Part shown: one piece after another, positions 1 through 7,617 of the stretch
Position numbering within the stretch: the first letter of the stretch is position 1
Layout: each line of letters opens with the position of its first letter
DNA from: an uncultured Eubacterium sp.
Lineage (GTDB): Bacteria; Bacillota; Clostridia; Oscillospirales; Acutalibacteraceae
Assembly (NCBI GenBank): GCA_900539325.1
Contig: UQCC01000009.1
Location: forward strand, 36,658-100,657
DNA length: 64,000 bases
Reading direction: 5' to 3'
Program-made: the position numbers and the translations under genes
The notes under the pieces: model-generated
Told to the model about the DNA's origin: nothing
What the model saw: the letters and a program-made list of their open reading frames with translations, nothing else
The model's database searches: none

Positions 1-1489
1 CTTTAGGAACGGAAACCTTAATTGCCTTACGCATACTTCTTACAACATATTTGCCGTAAACTTCATATGACGGCTTAAACAGATTTTTAGTAGAAATAAA
101 CTTGCTGTATGACATTGAAACCGATGTTTCATTACCGCCGTATGAAATGTACGGTCTAAAGCAAATCTCGGTTTGCTTTACGCCTTTAAGGCTGAATTCA
201 CATTTGCAAAGATAATAATAGCTCGGATGTCCGAGTTTACCGACAACATTTGATGGGTCGTAAGGTACAAGTTCAGGTGTTACCTCTTGGTCGCCAAAGC
301 GAAACTTAAGGTTGACATCGCCGTTCTTTGTGCATCTGAAAAGCCATTGTGCAACAAACACATCAACCAAAAGCTTATCGTCTTTTACATCAAGAGCAGC
401 AATTTTGCACACCTTACCCTTTTGATTAGGCAAACAAAGTGACCACATATCCTTGTAATGAAGCGTGCCTGTTTCGGCATCAAAATCTATGAGTTCAAAC
501 AAAGTCTTTCCGTACTTAATTTTGAACGCCTCATTTTTCTTGTACATTGTCTTGTGCTTCGGATTGTTGAGAAGAATATAATCATCAATTCTGTCAAGGA
601 GCATTTTAACTCTTTCAAGATATTCTTTTTGCTCCTGCTCATCAAGGACCTCAAGATAATAATCGTGACCGATTCTCCAATAAAGGTCATAAGCAATCAT
701 TGACTGAACATAAGGAATAACCTCACCGTACATCTCTTCGCAATATTTCATAAGTTCCATATGGTAATAAACAAGCGAATTGATATAAAACGATTTGTCA
801 AAAATTTGATTGTTAACGGCAGAATCGCCCAAATTACGGCGTCTGTAAAGATATAGAGCCTCGCAAATAAGACCGACCTTTTTCTTTTTGAGCATAATCT
901 TGTTGATAAAGGTTGAGTCCTCGCCAAACTTTAATCTGCTGTCAAACCTTACATCACCGAGTGCATCACTTCGGATAAATGTTGTAGCGGCTGTTGACTG
1001 AACGGAGAACCATTCTTCCTTGTTTTCAAGATCGGCAACTCTTGTGCCGTTTTTAAACTTGTAATCAAGCGAATGAAAATCATCATTTTCTTCAAAAAAC
1101 TGAATTCTTGCGGCAAGCACATCAATCTCGTCATAATGTTCTTCAAAAAATTTATACGCATTTTCAAATGACGAAAGTTCCCACTTGTCATCAGGGTCAA
1201 GAAAGGTGATATACTTTGCATCAACATACTGAAAAGCAGTATTTCTTGCATTGCTTACGCCGCCGTTAGGTATCTTTTGATACACAATATTATCCGGATA
1301 CATTTCCTTATACTTAAGGCAAATTGCCTCGCTGTTGTCAGGAGAGCCGTCGTTAATCATAATAAGCTGAATTTTGTCAAAGCCTATCGTTTGATTAACA
1401 AGTGACAAAATCGCCTCTTCGATATAATCCTCTACATTGTAAATCGGCATAATTACCGAAAACAAAAACTTATGCTCATCTTTAGTCAT
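1..1489 (-). CDS. Glycosyltransferase family 2 protein, 3' end cut off by window edge
   Basis: Frame read directly: it opens with ATG at 1489 and stays open to the left edge (about 496 codons). The N-terminus has the GT-A fold signature of GT2 enzymes: VIMPIYNVEDY near residue 12, NDGSPDNS, and the metal-binding acidic motif LDPDD near residue 95. These transfer a sugar from a nucleotide-sugar to a cell-surface polymer. After about residue 230 comes a beta-rich region (from roughly residue 370) of the kind that, in Gram-positive teichoic-acid enzymes, links a GT2 domain to a C-terminal CDP-glycerol glycerophosphotransferase domain. That second domain would lie outside the window, so the bifunctional reading is inference. 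It is read towards the window edge and away from the Fe-S pair at 1762. Confidence 0.85.
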   Translation of the reverse strand, partial: MTKDEHKFLFSVIMPIYNVEDYIEEAILSLVNQTIGFDKIQLIMINDGSPDNSEAICLKYKEMYPDNIVYQKIPNGGVSNARNTAFQYVDAKYITFLDPDDKWELSSFENAYKFFEEHYDEIDVLAARIQFFEENDDFHSLDYKFKNGTRVADLENKEEWFSVQSTAATTFIRSDALGDVRFDSRLKFGEDSTFINKIMLKKKKVGLICEALYLYRRRNLGDSAVNNQIFDKSFYINSLVYYHMELMKYCEEMYGEVIPYVQSMIAYDLYWRIGHDYYLEVLDEQEQKEYLERVKMLLDRIDDYILLNNPKHKTMYKKNEAFKIKYGKTLFELIDFDAETGTLHYKDMWSLCLPNQKGKVCKIAALDVKDDKLLVDVFVAQWLFRCTKNGDVNLKFRFGDQEVTPELVPYDPSNVVGKLGHPSYYYLCKCEFSLKGVKQTEICFRPYISYGGNETSVSMSYSKFISTKNLFKPSYEVYGKYVVRSMRKAIKVSVPK

Positions 1490-1678
1490 ACTATTTCTCC
1501 CAATAAACGAATTGTGCTTTGTACCAAAGCATTAAAATACACCATAATAATATCACAGAAAAAAGGTATTTTCAACCATATTATAATAAGTATATACTAA
1601 AAACTTATAATTAAAGAGTGTATATATAACTTTTTTGTGTATAATTTGTCAAAAAATGCTTAATATTTATATTTTTAC

Positions 1679-1707
1679 TTGAATACAAGAAACTTATTGG
1701 GTATAAT
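1679..1707 (+). promoter_or_regulatory. Sigma-A-type promoter of the NifU-like/GGGtGRT operon
   Basis: TTGAAT at 1679-1684, a 17-bp spacer and TATAAT at 1702-1707. It lies 55 bp before the ATG at 1762, which has an AAGGAG ribosome site. The rest of the 272-bp gap back to the glycosyltransferase start is A+T-rich, with no other feature that I recognise. Confidence 0.75.
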
Positions 1708-1761
1708 AAAGACGGTAAATTTTAAAAATTTATTCTAAATTAAAAGTAAGGAGTTTAGAAA

Positions 1762-2454
1762 ATGGTTTATTCACATGAAGTTGAAACAATGTGTCCTGTG
1801 GCACAGGGCGTTGCTCACGGTGCTGCTCCTATCCCGGAAGAAGCAAAGTGGGTTAAGGCAAAGGAAATCAAGGATATTTCCGGCTTTACACACGGTGTAG
1901 GTTGGTGTGCTCCACAGCAGGGTACTTGCAAGCTCACACTTAATGTTAAAAACGGCGTAATTGAAGAAGCTCTTGTAGAAACAATCGGTTGCTCAGGTAT
2001 GACTCACTCTGCTGCTATGGCATCAGAAATTCTCCCTGGCAGAACAATTCTTGAAGCTCTCAACACAGACCTTGTTTGTGACGCTATCAATACAGCAATG
2101 AGAGAACTCTTCCTCCAAATCGTTTACGGCCGTACACAGAGTGCTTTCTCTGATGACGGTTTGGTAATCGGTGCAGGTCTTGAGGATCTCGGTAAAGGTC
2201 TTCGTTCACAGGTTGGTACTATGTACGGTACTCGCAAGGCAGGTCCTCGCTACCTCGAAATGACAGACGGTTATGTAACAGGCATTGCTCTTGATGAGGA
2301 CAACGAAATCATCGGCTACAAGTTCGTTAACTTCGGCAAGATGATGGACTTCATCAAAGCAGGCGACGATGCAAACACAGCATTTGAAAAGGCTCAGGGT
2401 CAATACGGCCGTGTTGCTGACGCTGTTAAGGTTATCGACCCAAGAAAAGAATAA
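1762..2454 (+). CDS. NifU-like iron-sulfur cluster scaffold protein, partner of GGGtGRT
   Basis: A 230-residue soluble protein. The NifU/IscU-like pattern is visible: HGVGWCAPQQGTC near residue 45 and IGCSGMTHSAAM near residue 75, followed by GRTILEAL, giving conserved cysteines placed as in Fe-S scaffolds. The protein is longer than plain IscU (about 130 residues) because of a C-terminal extension. Members of this branch are annotated as Fe-S cluster assembly scaffold proteins and usually sit directly upstream of a GGGtGRT gene, as here (18-bp gap, one promoter). No cysteine desulfurase is nearby, so a role outside classical ISC assembly is possible. Family assignment is good, but the actual function is not established. 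Confidence 0.85.
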   Translation: MVYSHEVETMCPVAQGVAHGAAPIPEEAKWVKAKEIKDISGFTHGVGWCAPQQGTCKLTLNVKNGVIEEALVETIGCSGMTHSAAMASEILPGRTILEALNTDLVCDAINTAMRELFLQIVYGRTQSAFSDDGLVIGAGLEDLGKGLRSQVGTMYGTRKAGPRYLEMTDGYVTGIALDEDNEIIGYKFVNFGKMMDFIKAGDDANTAFEKAQGQYGRVADAVKVIDPRKE

Positions 2455-2472
2455 GAGTAGGAGGATATTATA

Positions 2473-3468
2473 ATGGCTTTATTTGAATCATATGAAAGAA
2501 GAGAAAAGCAAATCCTTGCTGTTCTTGAAAAATACGATATTAAATCAATCGAAGAGTGCAGAGAAATCTGCCAGGCTAAGGGTTTTGACCCTTACAAAAT
2601 CGTTGAAGGCATTCAGCCAATCTGCTTTGAAAACGCAAAGTGGGCATACACAGTTGGTTGTGCAATCGCTCTCAAAAAGGGCGTAAAGTCAGCTGCTGAA
2701 GCTGCTGCCGCAATCGGCGAAGGTCTTCAGTCATTCTGCATCCCCGGTTCTGTTGCTGATCAGCGTAAGGTTGGTCTTGGCCACGGTAACCTCGGCAAGA
2801 TGCTCCTTGAAGAAGAAACAGAGTGCTTCGCATTCCTTGCAGGTCACGAATCATTCGCTGCCGCTGAGGGTGCTATCGGTATTGCTGAAAAGGCAAACAA
2901 GGTTAGACAAAAGCCTCTCCGTGTTATCCTTAACGGTCTTGGCAAGGACGCTGCTCAGATTATCGCAAGAATCAACGGCTTCACATATATTGAAACCGAG
3001 ATGGATTACTACACCGGCGAAGTTAAGGAAGTATTCCGCAAGGCATATTCAGACGGTCTTCGTGCAAAGGTTAACTGCTACGGTGCAAACGATGTAACAG
3101 AAGGCGTTGCAATCATGTGGAAAGAAAATGTTGATGTTTCTATCACAGGTAACTCAACAAACCCAACAAGATTCCAGCACCCTGTTGCAGGCACATATAA
3201 GAAAGAAAGACTTGAAGCAGGCAAAAAGTACTTCTCAGTTGCATCAGGCGGCGGTACAGGTCGTACACTTCACCCTGATAATATGGCTGCAGGTCCTGCA
3301 TCATACGGTATGACAGACACAATGGGTCGTATGCACTCAGACGCACAGTTCGCAGGTTCTTCATCAGTTCCTGCTCACGTTGAGATGATGGGCCTTATCG
3401 GTATGGGTAACAATCCTATGGTCGGAGCTACCGTAGCTTGTGCAGTTGCTGTCGCAGAGGCTCTTTAA
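2473..3468 (+). CDS. GGGtGRT family protein
   Basis: A 331-residue protein that carries the motif the family is named after, ASGGGTGRTLHP, near residue 258. It also has glycine-rich segments such as GLIGMGNNPMVGAT at the C-terminus and no signal peptide or membrane segment. The reaction is unknown; the family is defined by the motif and by its constant pairing with the NifU-like gene upstream, suggesting an enzyme or carrier that needs a cluster from that protein (inference). Codon use is strongly biased to GGT/CTT/CTC, more than in neighbours, which suggests high expression. The ribosome site GTAGGAGG precedes the ATG. Confidence 0.88.
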   Translation: MALFESYERREKQILAVLEKYDIKSIEECREICQAKGFDPYKIVEGIQPICFENAKWAYTVGCAIALKKGVKSAAEAAAAIGEGLQSFCIPGSVADQRKVGLGHGNLGKMLLEEETECFAFLAGHESFAAAEGAIGIAEKANKVRQKPLRVILNGLGKDAAQIIARINGFTYIETEMDYYTGEVKEVFRKAYSDGLRAKVNCYGANDVTEGVAIMWKENVDVSITGNSTNPTRFQHPVAGTYKKERLEAGKKYFSVASGGGTGRTLHPDNMAAGPASYGMTDTMGRMHSDAQFAGSSSVPAHVEMMGLIGMGNNPMVGATVACAVAVAEAL

Positions 3469-3567
3469 TAAAGACTTTCAGGACTTTTAACAGTCTTGAC
3501 ACAACCGCAAAAATTTGACGAAAAATCAGTCATTCGCCAAAAATTCGTCAAAATAAATTGTAAAATT

Positions 3568-3599
3568 ACGCTTGGGAATTCTCTCCCAAGCGTTTTTTA
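3568..3599 (+). terminator. Rho-independent terminator after the GGGtGRT gene
   Basis: A 10-bp stem ACGCTTGGGA / TCCCAAGCGT (3568-3577 with 3584-3593), 6-nt loop, then a run of T. A separate 9-bp inverted repeat TTTGACGAA / TTCGTCAAA (3514-3522, 3544-3552) lies just before it. Confidence 0.9.
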
Positions 3600-3727
3600 T
3601 TATAGCCAAAATAATTATATTGTGATATAATTAACGCATAAGTTAAAAACCTAAATAAAAAATCAACAATAATCAAATTTAGTAAGACTGTCACAACAGT
3701 ATTTACATTAATAGGATTGGAGATAAT

Positions 3728-3964
3728 ATGGCGGGTAAAGGTAAATTTTCTGATTTTGGATGGCATAATGAATTTCACAATGATACAAAAAAATCAAAAC
3801 CGGCAAATTGTGTTTTCCTTGATGAAAATGGTAGAATTTGCAGAAACAAAAAGAGTCCGTATTACTTATCAAAATGTTTCATAGCTTCAAATTACCCATT
3901 AAGAAAAAAAGAGCCAAACTTAGAAAAAAATAATAAAAAAGATGATGACTTATATTGGTATTAA
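3728..3964 (+). CDS. Small cysteine-containing protein of unknown function
   Basis: A 78-residue, lysine- and asparagine-rich hydrophilic protein. It has an ATG after GGAG (spacing about 7 nt), lies between two terminators, and has a possible extended -10 (TGATATAAT, ending at 3631), so it is probably its own transcription unit. Three cysteines (NCVF, ICRNK, KCFIAS) are spaced like a loose metal site. The C-terminal third is a charged KK/NN/DDD tail. I do not recognise a family; coding status rests on the ribosome site, the flanking terminators and codon pattern. Confidence 0.6.
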   Translation: MAGKGKFSDFGWHNEFHNDTKKSKPANCVFLDENGRICRNKKSPYYLSKCFIASNYPLRKKEPNLEKNNKKDDDLYWY

Positions 3965-3985
3965 CATTATATATGCCAAATAATA

Positions 3986-4014
3986 AAAACGCTCGGATTT
4001 ATTCCGGGCGTTTT
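3986..4014 (+). terminator. Rho-independent terminator after the small gene
   Basis: Stem AAAACGCTCGGA / TCCGGGCGTTTT (3986-3997 with 4003-4014, one G-T pair), 5-nt loop, ending in T residues. Confidence 0.8.
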
Positions 4015-4020
4015 GCTGTA

Positions 4021-4049
4021 TTGAACAAGGTTATGTAACATGATATAAT
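4021..4049 (+). promoter_or_regulatory. Promoter of the first acyltransferase gene
   Basis: TTGAAC at 4021, 17-bp spacer, TATAAT at 4044 preceded by TGA (extended -10). The start codon is 31 bp further on, behind AGAGG. Confidence 0.75.
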
Positions 4050-4079
4050 CATTACATACTAATTATAAGAGGTTGAATT

Positions 4080-5114
4080 ATGGGAGAAAACAGCACGCCT
4101 TTGCAAAAGCCGCGGTACGACTGGCTTGACGCAATCAAAGCCGTTGCAATGGCATTTGTAATTTTTGTTCATTTAGGGCTGAATGGGTTTACAACATTTG
4201 TAATGTACACAAGCTTTTTGAAGTTGCCGCTGTTTTTTGCGGCATCGGGATTTGTGTTTAATCCTAAAAAACAAATGAGCGTTAAAGAATTTTTGATTAC
4301 CCGCTCAAAGCGAATACTCGTGCCCTACCTTTGTCTGTCAGTAATATTGTGCATATTCGATTTGTTCACATACCAAGGCACATTCACCGAGTGGATAAAA
4401 TACTCGCTCGACTTGATATGTATGGGCAAAATAATGTGGTTTTTCCCTACATTGTTCCTGTGCAACTTTTTGATGTTTATCATCTTTAAAATCACAAAAA
4501 GCAACGATGCAACAATGATAATAAGTGCCGTGATTTCACTTGTTTTAGGCTACTTCTGCATTACCGGCAAACATATATTTATGGCGGTAAACGCCGTTTT
4601 TGTGGCTTATCCGATGTGCGTTTTCGGCTACTACCTAAAATCTTTTCTTGCACTTGTAAAAAAGAACTACCTTATTATAATCGCAACAATTTCTATGATA
4701 GTTTTTCTTGCACTGCCTGCCCTGTACAAATACCACACAGGCAAGTTCAACTACATAAACCTTTTTTCATCGCTCTACTGCTCATATTTTTACGATATGC
4801 TGGTTGTATACAGCGGCGTGCTTGCATTTTTCATATTCTTCAGTTTTATGAAGTTCCCGAAATTTGTGGTTAAATTCGGTCAAAACACTATTTTTTACTA
4901 CGCATTCCATATTCCGGCTTGCAAGCTGATAATGTTCTTGCTGAGCACCTTTGTATCTCCTAAATTTGATGCAAAACTCCTCAGTAACACGCACAAAGGC
5001 ATACTCATTTATTCGTCTGTAACGCTGTTTACTTTGATTGTTCTTGCACCGATTTGCACACTTGTAAACAAATATATCCCATTCATCGTAGGGTCAAAAA
5101 AGCGAAAAGCATAA
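4080..5114 (+). CDS. Acyltransferase family 3 integral membrane protein
   Basis: A 344-residue polytopic protein with about ten hydrophobic segments. The N-terminus has the acyltransferase-3 signature: RYDWLDAIKAVAMAFVIFVH (catalytic-type His in the first membrane helix), then FFAASGFVF and the basic loop RSKRILVPYL. The family (PF01757) moves acetyl or other acyl groups onto extracytoplasmic sugars, peptidoglycan or lipids. The target here is unknown. It has its own promoter and converges on a second family member at 5165. The two are not close copies, so they likely modify different substrates. Confidence 0.85.
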   Translation: MGENSTPLQKPRYDWLDAIKAVAMAFVIFVHLGLNGFTTFVMYTSFLKLPLFFAASGFVFNPKKQMSVKEFLITRSKRILVPYLCLSVILCIFDLFTYQGTFTEWIKYSLDLICMGKIMWFFPTLFLCNFLMFIIFKITKSNDATMIISAVISLVLGYFCITGKHIFMAVNAVFVAYPMCVFGYYLKSFLALVKKNYLIIIATISMIVFLALPALYKYHTGKFNYINLFSSLYCSYFYDMLVVYSGVLAFFIFFSFMKFPKFVVKFGQNTIFYYAFHIPACKLIMFLLSTFVSPKFDAKLLSNTHKGILIYSSVTLFTLIVLAPICTLVNKYIPFIVGSKKRKA

Positions 5115-5118
5115 CAAA

Positions 5119-5159
5119 AAGAACTGTGATAAATGAATTTAATTCATATCACAGTTCTT
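5119..5159. terminator. Bidirectional terminator between the convergent acyltransferase genes
   Basis: A 13-bp stem AAGAACTGTGATA / TATCACAGTTCTT with a smaller GAATT/AATTC helix inside the loop. T-rich sequence follows on the plus strand and A-rich sequence precedes it, so it can serve both genes. Confidence 0.85.
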
Positions 5160-5164
5160 ATATT

Positions 5165-6151
5165 TTATACCTGCTTTTTTAATTTAAGTGTTTTTAGTTT
5201 CATTAATCCGTAAGACATAAGCAGAGTACACAGAATTATCATTGCGCCGTATAGCAAGCTGTTATTATATATCGGTTTGATTTCTTTAAATACAAACTGA
5301 AATACACCGTGCAACAAATAAATTTCAAGCGACATCTTTCCGCACAATTCAAACACGGGATTTTTAAACCGAACATATCTTCCGACCGATAATGCAACTA
5401 TTGCCAAAGATAAAACCGAAACATTATAAATTAATGCCCATAGCACTATAATCTTTGGTTTGTCACTCAAAACATATTTTGCATCGATTGCAACAACCGC
5501 AAGTGCACCAAAGACAAATATTAACGGCAATGTCTTTTCTTTGTTCAAGTTGATAACGCTGTAAATCATACCTCCGCTGAAGCATAGCAAACTTAAGTAC
5601 CAGTACTTACCCACTCCAAATGCCGATAAAGCTATTATTAGAGCCAATTCAAAAATTGTTACAAGTATAATTAATCCCTTCAAATTGTCTTTAAACAGTT
5701 TATATCCGATGTAAAACACAATATACAGCACTTCAATCATAATAATAAACCATGAATAATGTGTAATTATTCCTTTAAGGAAATCAAAATTTCCCGATAC
5801 TAAAAACATACAAACGAAATTGAAAATCCACACAAAAATATATTCAACAAACAGCGGTACACAGCGTTTTAATATAAATCCGTTCATATAGTTATCAATG
5901 CCGGTCTGCTTTATTCTTGTCAGCATACCATAGCCTGACAGGAAAAAGAATATGCCGACAATGGGTTCGCCTAAATAATTAAAAACATTCAACGGAGCAA
6001 AATCTGTTATTCTGATATGACACAACATAATTGTCAATGCAAAAATCCCTCGAAGATAAGTTGTATAATCCTTAGACATAAATTCATCGCTGACTCCGAA
6101 TTCAATTTTATACAGAAACAACAAAAAGAAAACTGCATATAACAATTCCAT
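5165..6151 (-). CDS. Acyltransferase family 3 integral membrane protein (second)
   Basis: A 328-residue protein with about ten transmembrane helices. After a leading hydrophobic helix it has the acyltransferase-3 pattern LRGIFALTIMLCHI (His in helix), FFFLSGYGML and the FILKRCVPLF loop. It probably O-acylates an extracellular glycan, like its convergent neighbour. The extra N-terminal helix before the catalytic His distinguishes it from the 4080 protein. The ATG at 6151 follows TTGGAG; a weak promoter may lie near 6195-6215. Substrate unknown. Confidence 0.82.
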   Translation of the reverse strand: MELLYAVFFLLFLYKIEFGVSDEFMSKDYTTYLRGIFALTIMLCHIRITDFAPLNVFNYLGEPIVGIFFFLSGYGMLTRIKQTGIDNYMNGFILKRCVPLFVEYIFVWIFNFVCMFLVSGNFDFLKGIITHYSWFIIMIEVLYIVFYIGYKLFKDNLKGLIILVTIFELALIIALSAFGVGKYWYLSLLCFSGGMIYSVINLNKEKTLPLIFVFGALAVVAIDAKYVLSDKPKIIVLWALIYNVSVLSLAIVALSVGRYVRFKNPVFELCGKMSLEIYLLHGVFQFVFKEIKPIYNNSLLYGAMIILCTLLMSYGLMKLKTLKLKKQV

Positions 6152-6217
6152 AAAACAATTTCTCCAATATTTAATGCAATTTTATAGTATCATATTTAAC
6201 TACATATAGCAACATAA

Positions 6218-6251
6218 AAAGCGACTTGGAAAATCAAATCCAAGTCGCTTT
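6218..6251 (-). terminator. Terminator after fucO
   Basis: A 13-bp perfect stem AAAGCGACTTGGA / TCCAAGTCGCTTT with an 8-nt loop, followed on the minus strand by TTTTT. It sits 27 bp beyond the fucO stop codon. Confidence 0.9.
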
Positions 6252-6277
6252 AATTATGCTATGTTACAAATTCCGGC

Positions 6278-7426
6278 TTATGCCATAATCTTTTTGTAAA
6301 GCTCTTTAAGTTCTGCTTCGTTTGTATCTCTTGGGTTGCCCGGACGGCAAGCATCTGCGTATGCATCTGCTGCAAGAACATCAAGGTCTTCTTCTCTTAC
6401 CTTTTCGTTAACAGCCGGAATGCCTACATCGGCAGAAAGCTTTTTAACTGCGTCAACGGCAGCCTTTCTGTATTCTTCCTGTGACATTTCGTCAACGCCT
6501 TCAACACCCATAGCACGAGCAATTTCTCTGTACTTTTCGCCTGTGAAGTCCTCGTTGTATTCCATAACGATAGGAAGCATCATAGCACAAGCAACACCGT
6601 GAGGTGTGTCATAGTGAGCACCAAGTGTGTGAGCGATTGAGTGTGCAATGCCAAGACCTACATTTGAGAAGCCCATACCTGCGATATACTGTGCAAGTGC
6701 CATACCCTCTCTGTCCTCAGGCTTGTTTTCAACTGCACCACGGAGATGCTTTGCGATAAGTTTGATTGCCTCAAGGTGGAACATATCAGACATTTCCCAA
6801 GCGCCCTTTGTTGTGTAGCCCTCGATAGCGTGTGTGAGTGCGTCCATACCTGTTGAAGCTGTAAGACCCTTTGGCATTGATGACATCATATCAGGGTCAA
6901 CAACCGCATATTCAGGAATATCGTTTTCGTCAACGCAAACAAACTTTCTTTCCTTTTGAACATCTGTGATTACATAGTTGATTGTAACCTCGGCAGCTGT
7001 GCCTGCTGTTGTCGGAACTGCGATTGTAGGAACAGCATGATTCTTTGTAGGAGCAACGCCCTCAAGTGAACGAACATCTGCAAATTCAGGGTTTGCAATG
7101 ATGATACCGATAGCCTTTGCTGTGTCCATTGAAGAACCGCCGCCGATAGCGATGATTGAATCTGCACCGCAAGCCTTGAAGCTTTCTACACCGTCAACAA
7201 CATTTTCGATTGTTGGGTTTGGCTTGATACCCGAATAAACTGTGTATGGAATTTTTGCTTCGTCAAGAAGGTCTGTTACCTTTGAAGTAACGCCGAACTT
7301 GATAAGGTCAGGGTCGGAACATACAAAAATGTGCTTCCATCCCTTTGATTGAGCAATAGGAGCAATTTCCTTGATTGCACCCTTGCCGTGATATGAAACC
7401 GTGTTAAGTACTATTCTGTTAGCCAT
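6278..7426 (-). CDS. fucO: Lactaldehyde reductase (1,2-propanediol oxidoreductase), iron-containing alcohol dehydrogenase
   Basis: A 382-residue protein, the same length as E. coli FucO and collinear with it. It shares long identical stretches (NPEFADVRSLEG, PTTAGTAAEVTINYVITD, MGFSNVGLG). The NAD-binding motif is GGGSSMDTAKAIG near residue 97. The iron ligands expected by family comparison are D195, H199, H262 and H276 (MDALTHAIEG; IAHSIAH; TPHG). It reduces lactaldehyde, the product of fuculose-1-phosphate cleavage, to propane-1,2-diol and regenerates NAD+. It is not in the fucose operon at 52 kb but stands alone between its own promoter and terminator. A Rex-type operator overlaps the promoter, fitting redox control. 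A related diol or alcohol dehydrogenase role cannot be excluded. Confidence 0.9.
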   Translation of the reverse strand: MANRIVLNTVSYHGKGAIKEIAPIAQSKGWKHIFVCSDPDLIKFGVTSKVTDLLDEAKIPYTVYSGIKPNPTIENVVDGVESFKACGADSIIAIGGGSSMDTAKAIGIIIANPEFADVRSLEGVAPTKNHAVPTIAVPTTAGTAAEVTINYVITDVQKERKFVCVDENDIPEYAVVDPDMMSSMPKGLTASTGMDALTHAIEGYTTKGAWEMSDMFHLEAIKLIAKHLRGAVENKPEDREGMALAQYIAGMGFSNVGLGIAHSIAHTLGAHYDTPHGVACAMMLPIVMEYNEDFTGEKYREIARAMGVEGVDEMSQEEYRKAAVDAVKKLSADVGIPAVNEKVREEDLDVLAADAYADACRPGNPRDTNEAELKELYKKIMA

Positions 7427-7463
7427 AGTGAAAACCTCCGTTTTTTCTTTATCAATTTTCTAT

Positions 7464-7508
7464 ATTATACCACAAAATTTTAAATAAGTATTGTTAAATT
7501 TTTAACAA
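7464..7508 (-). promoter_or_regulatory. fucO promoter with Rex-type operator
   Basis: Minus-strand -10 TATAAT (7464-7469) preceded by TGG (extended -10). TTGTTAA-ATTT-TTAACAA at 7491-7508 covers the -35 position and is a perfect 7-4-7 match to the operator of the NADH/NAD+-sensing repressor Rex known from clostridia. Binding there would block RNA polymerase while NADH is low. Confidence 0.72.
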
Positions 7509-7560
7509 TTATTTAAGAATTTTTACTTTTTTGGTAAATAAAGGAAGAATTTTAACGCAA

Positions 7561-7602
7561 ATCGGAGCTTTTACGAGCAAAACCAATCGCAAAAGCCCCG
7601 AT
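7561..7602 (-). terminator. Stem-loop ending the GH136/GH112 operon
   Basis: A 16-bp helix (7561-7576 with 7587-7602, two G-U pairs in the minus-strand RNA) starts 15 bp after the GH112 stop codon. The T run after it is weak (TTGCGTT), so termination may be partial. Confidence 0.6.
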
Positions 7603-7617
7603 ATTTTTAATGCCTAA

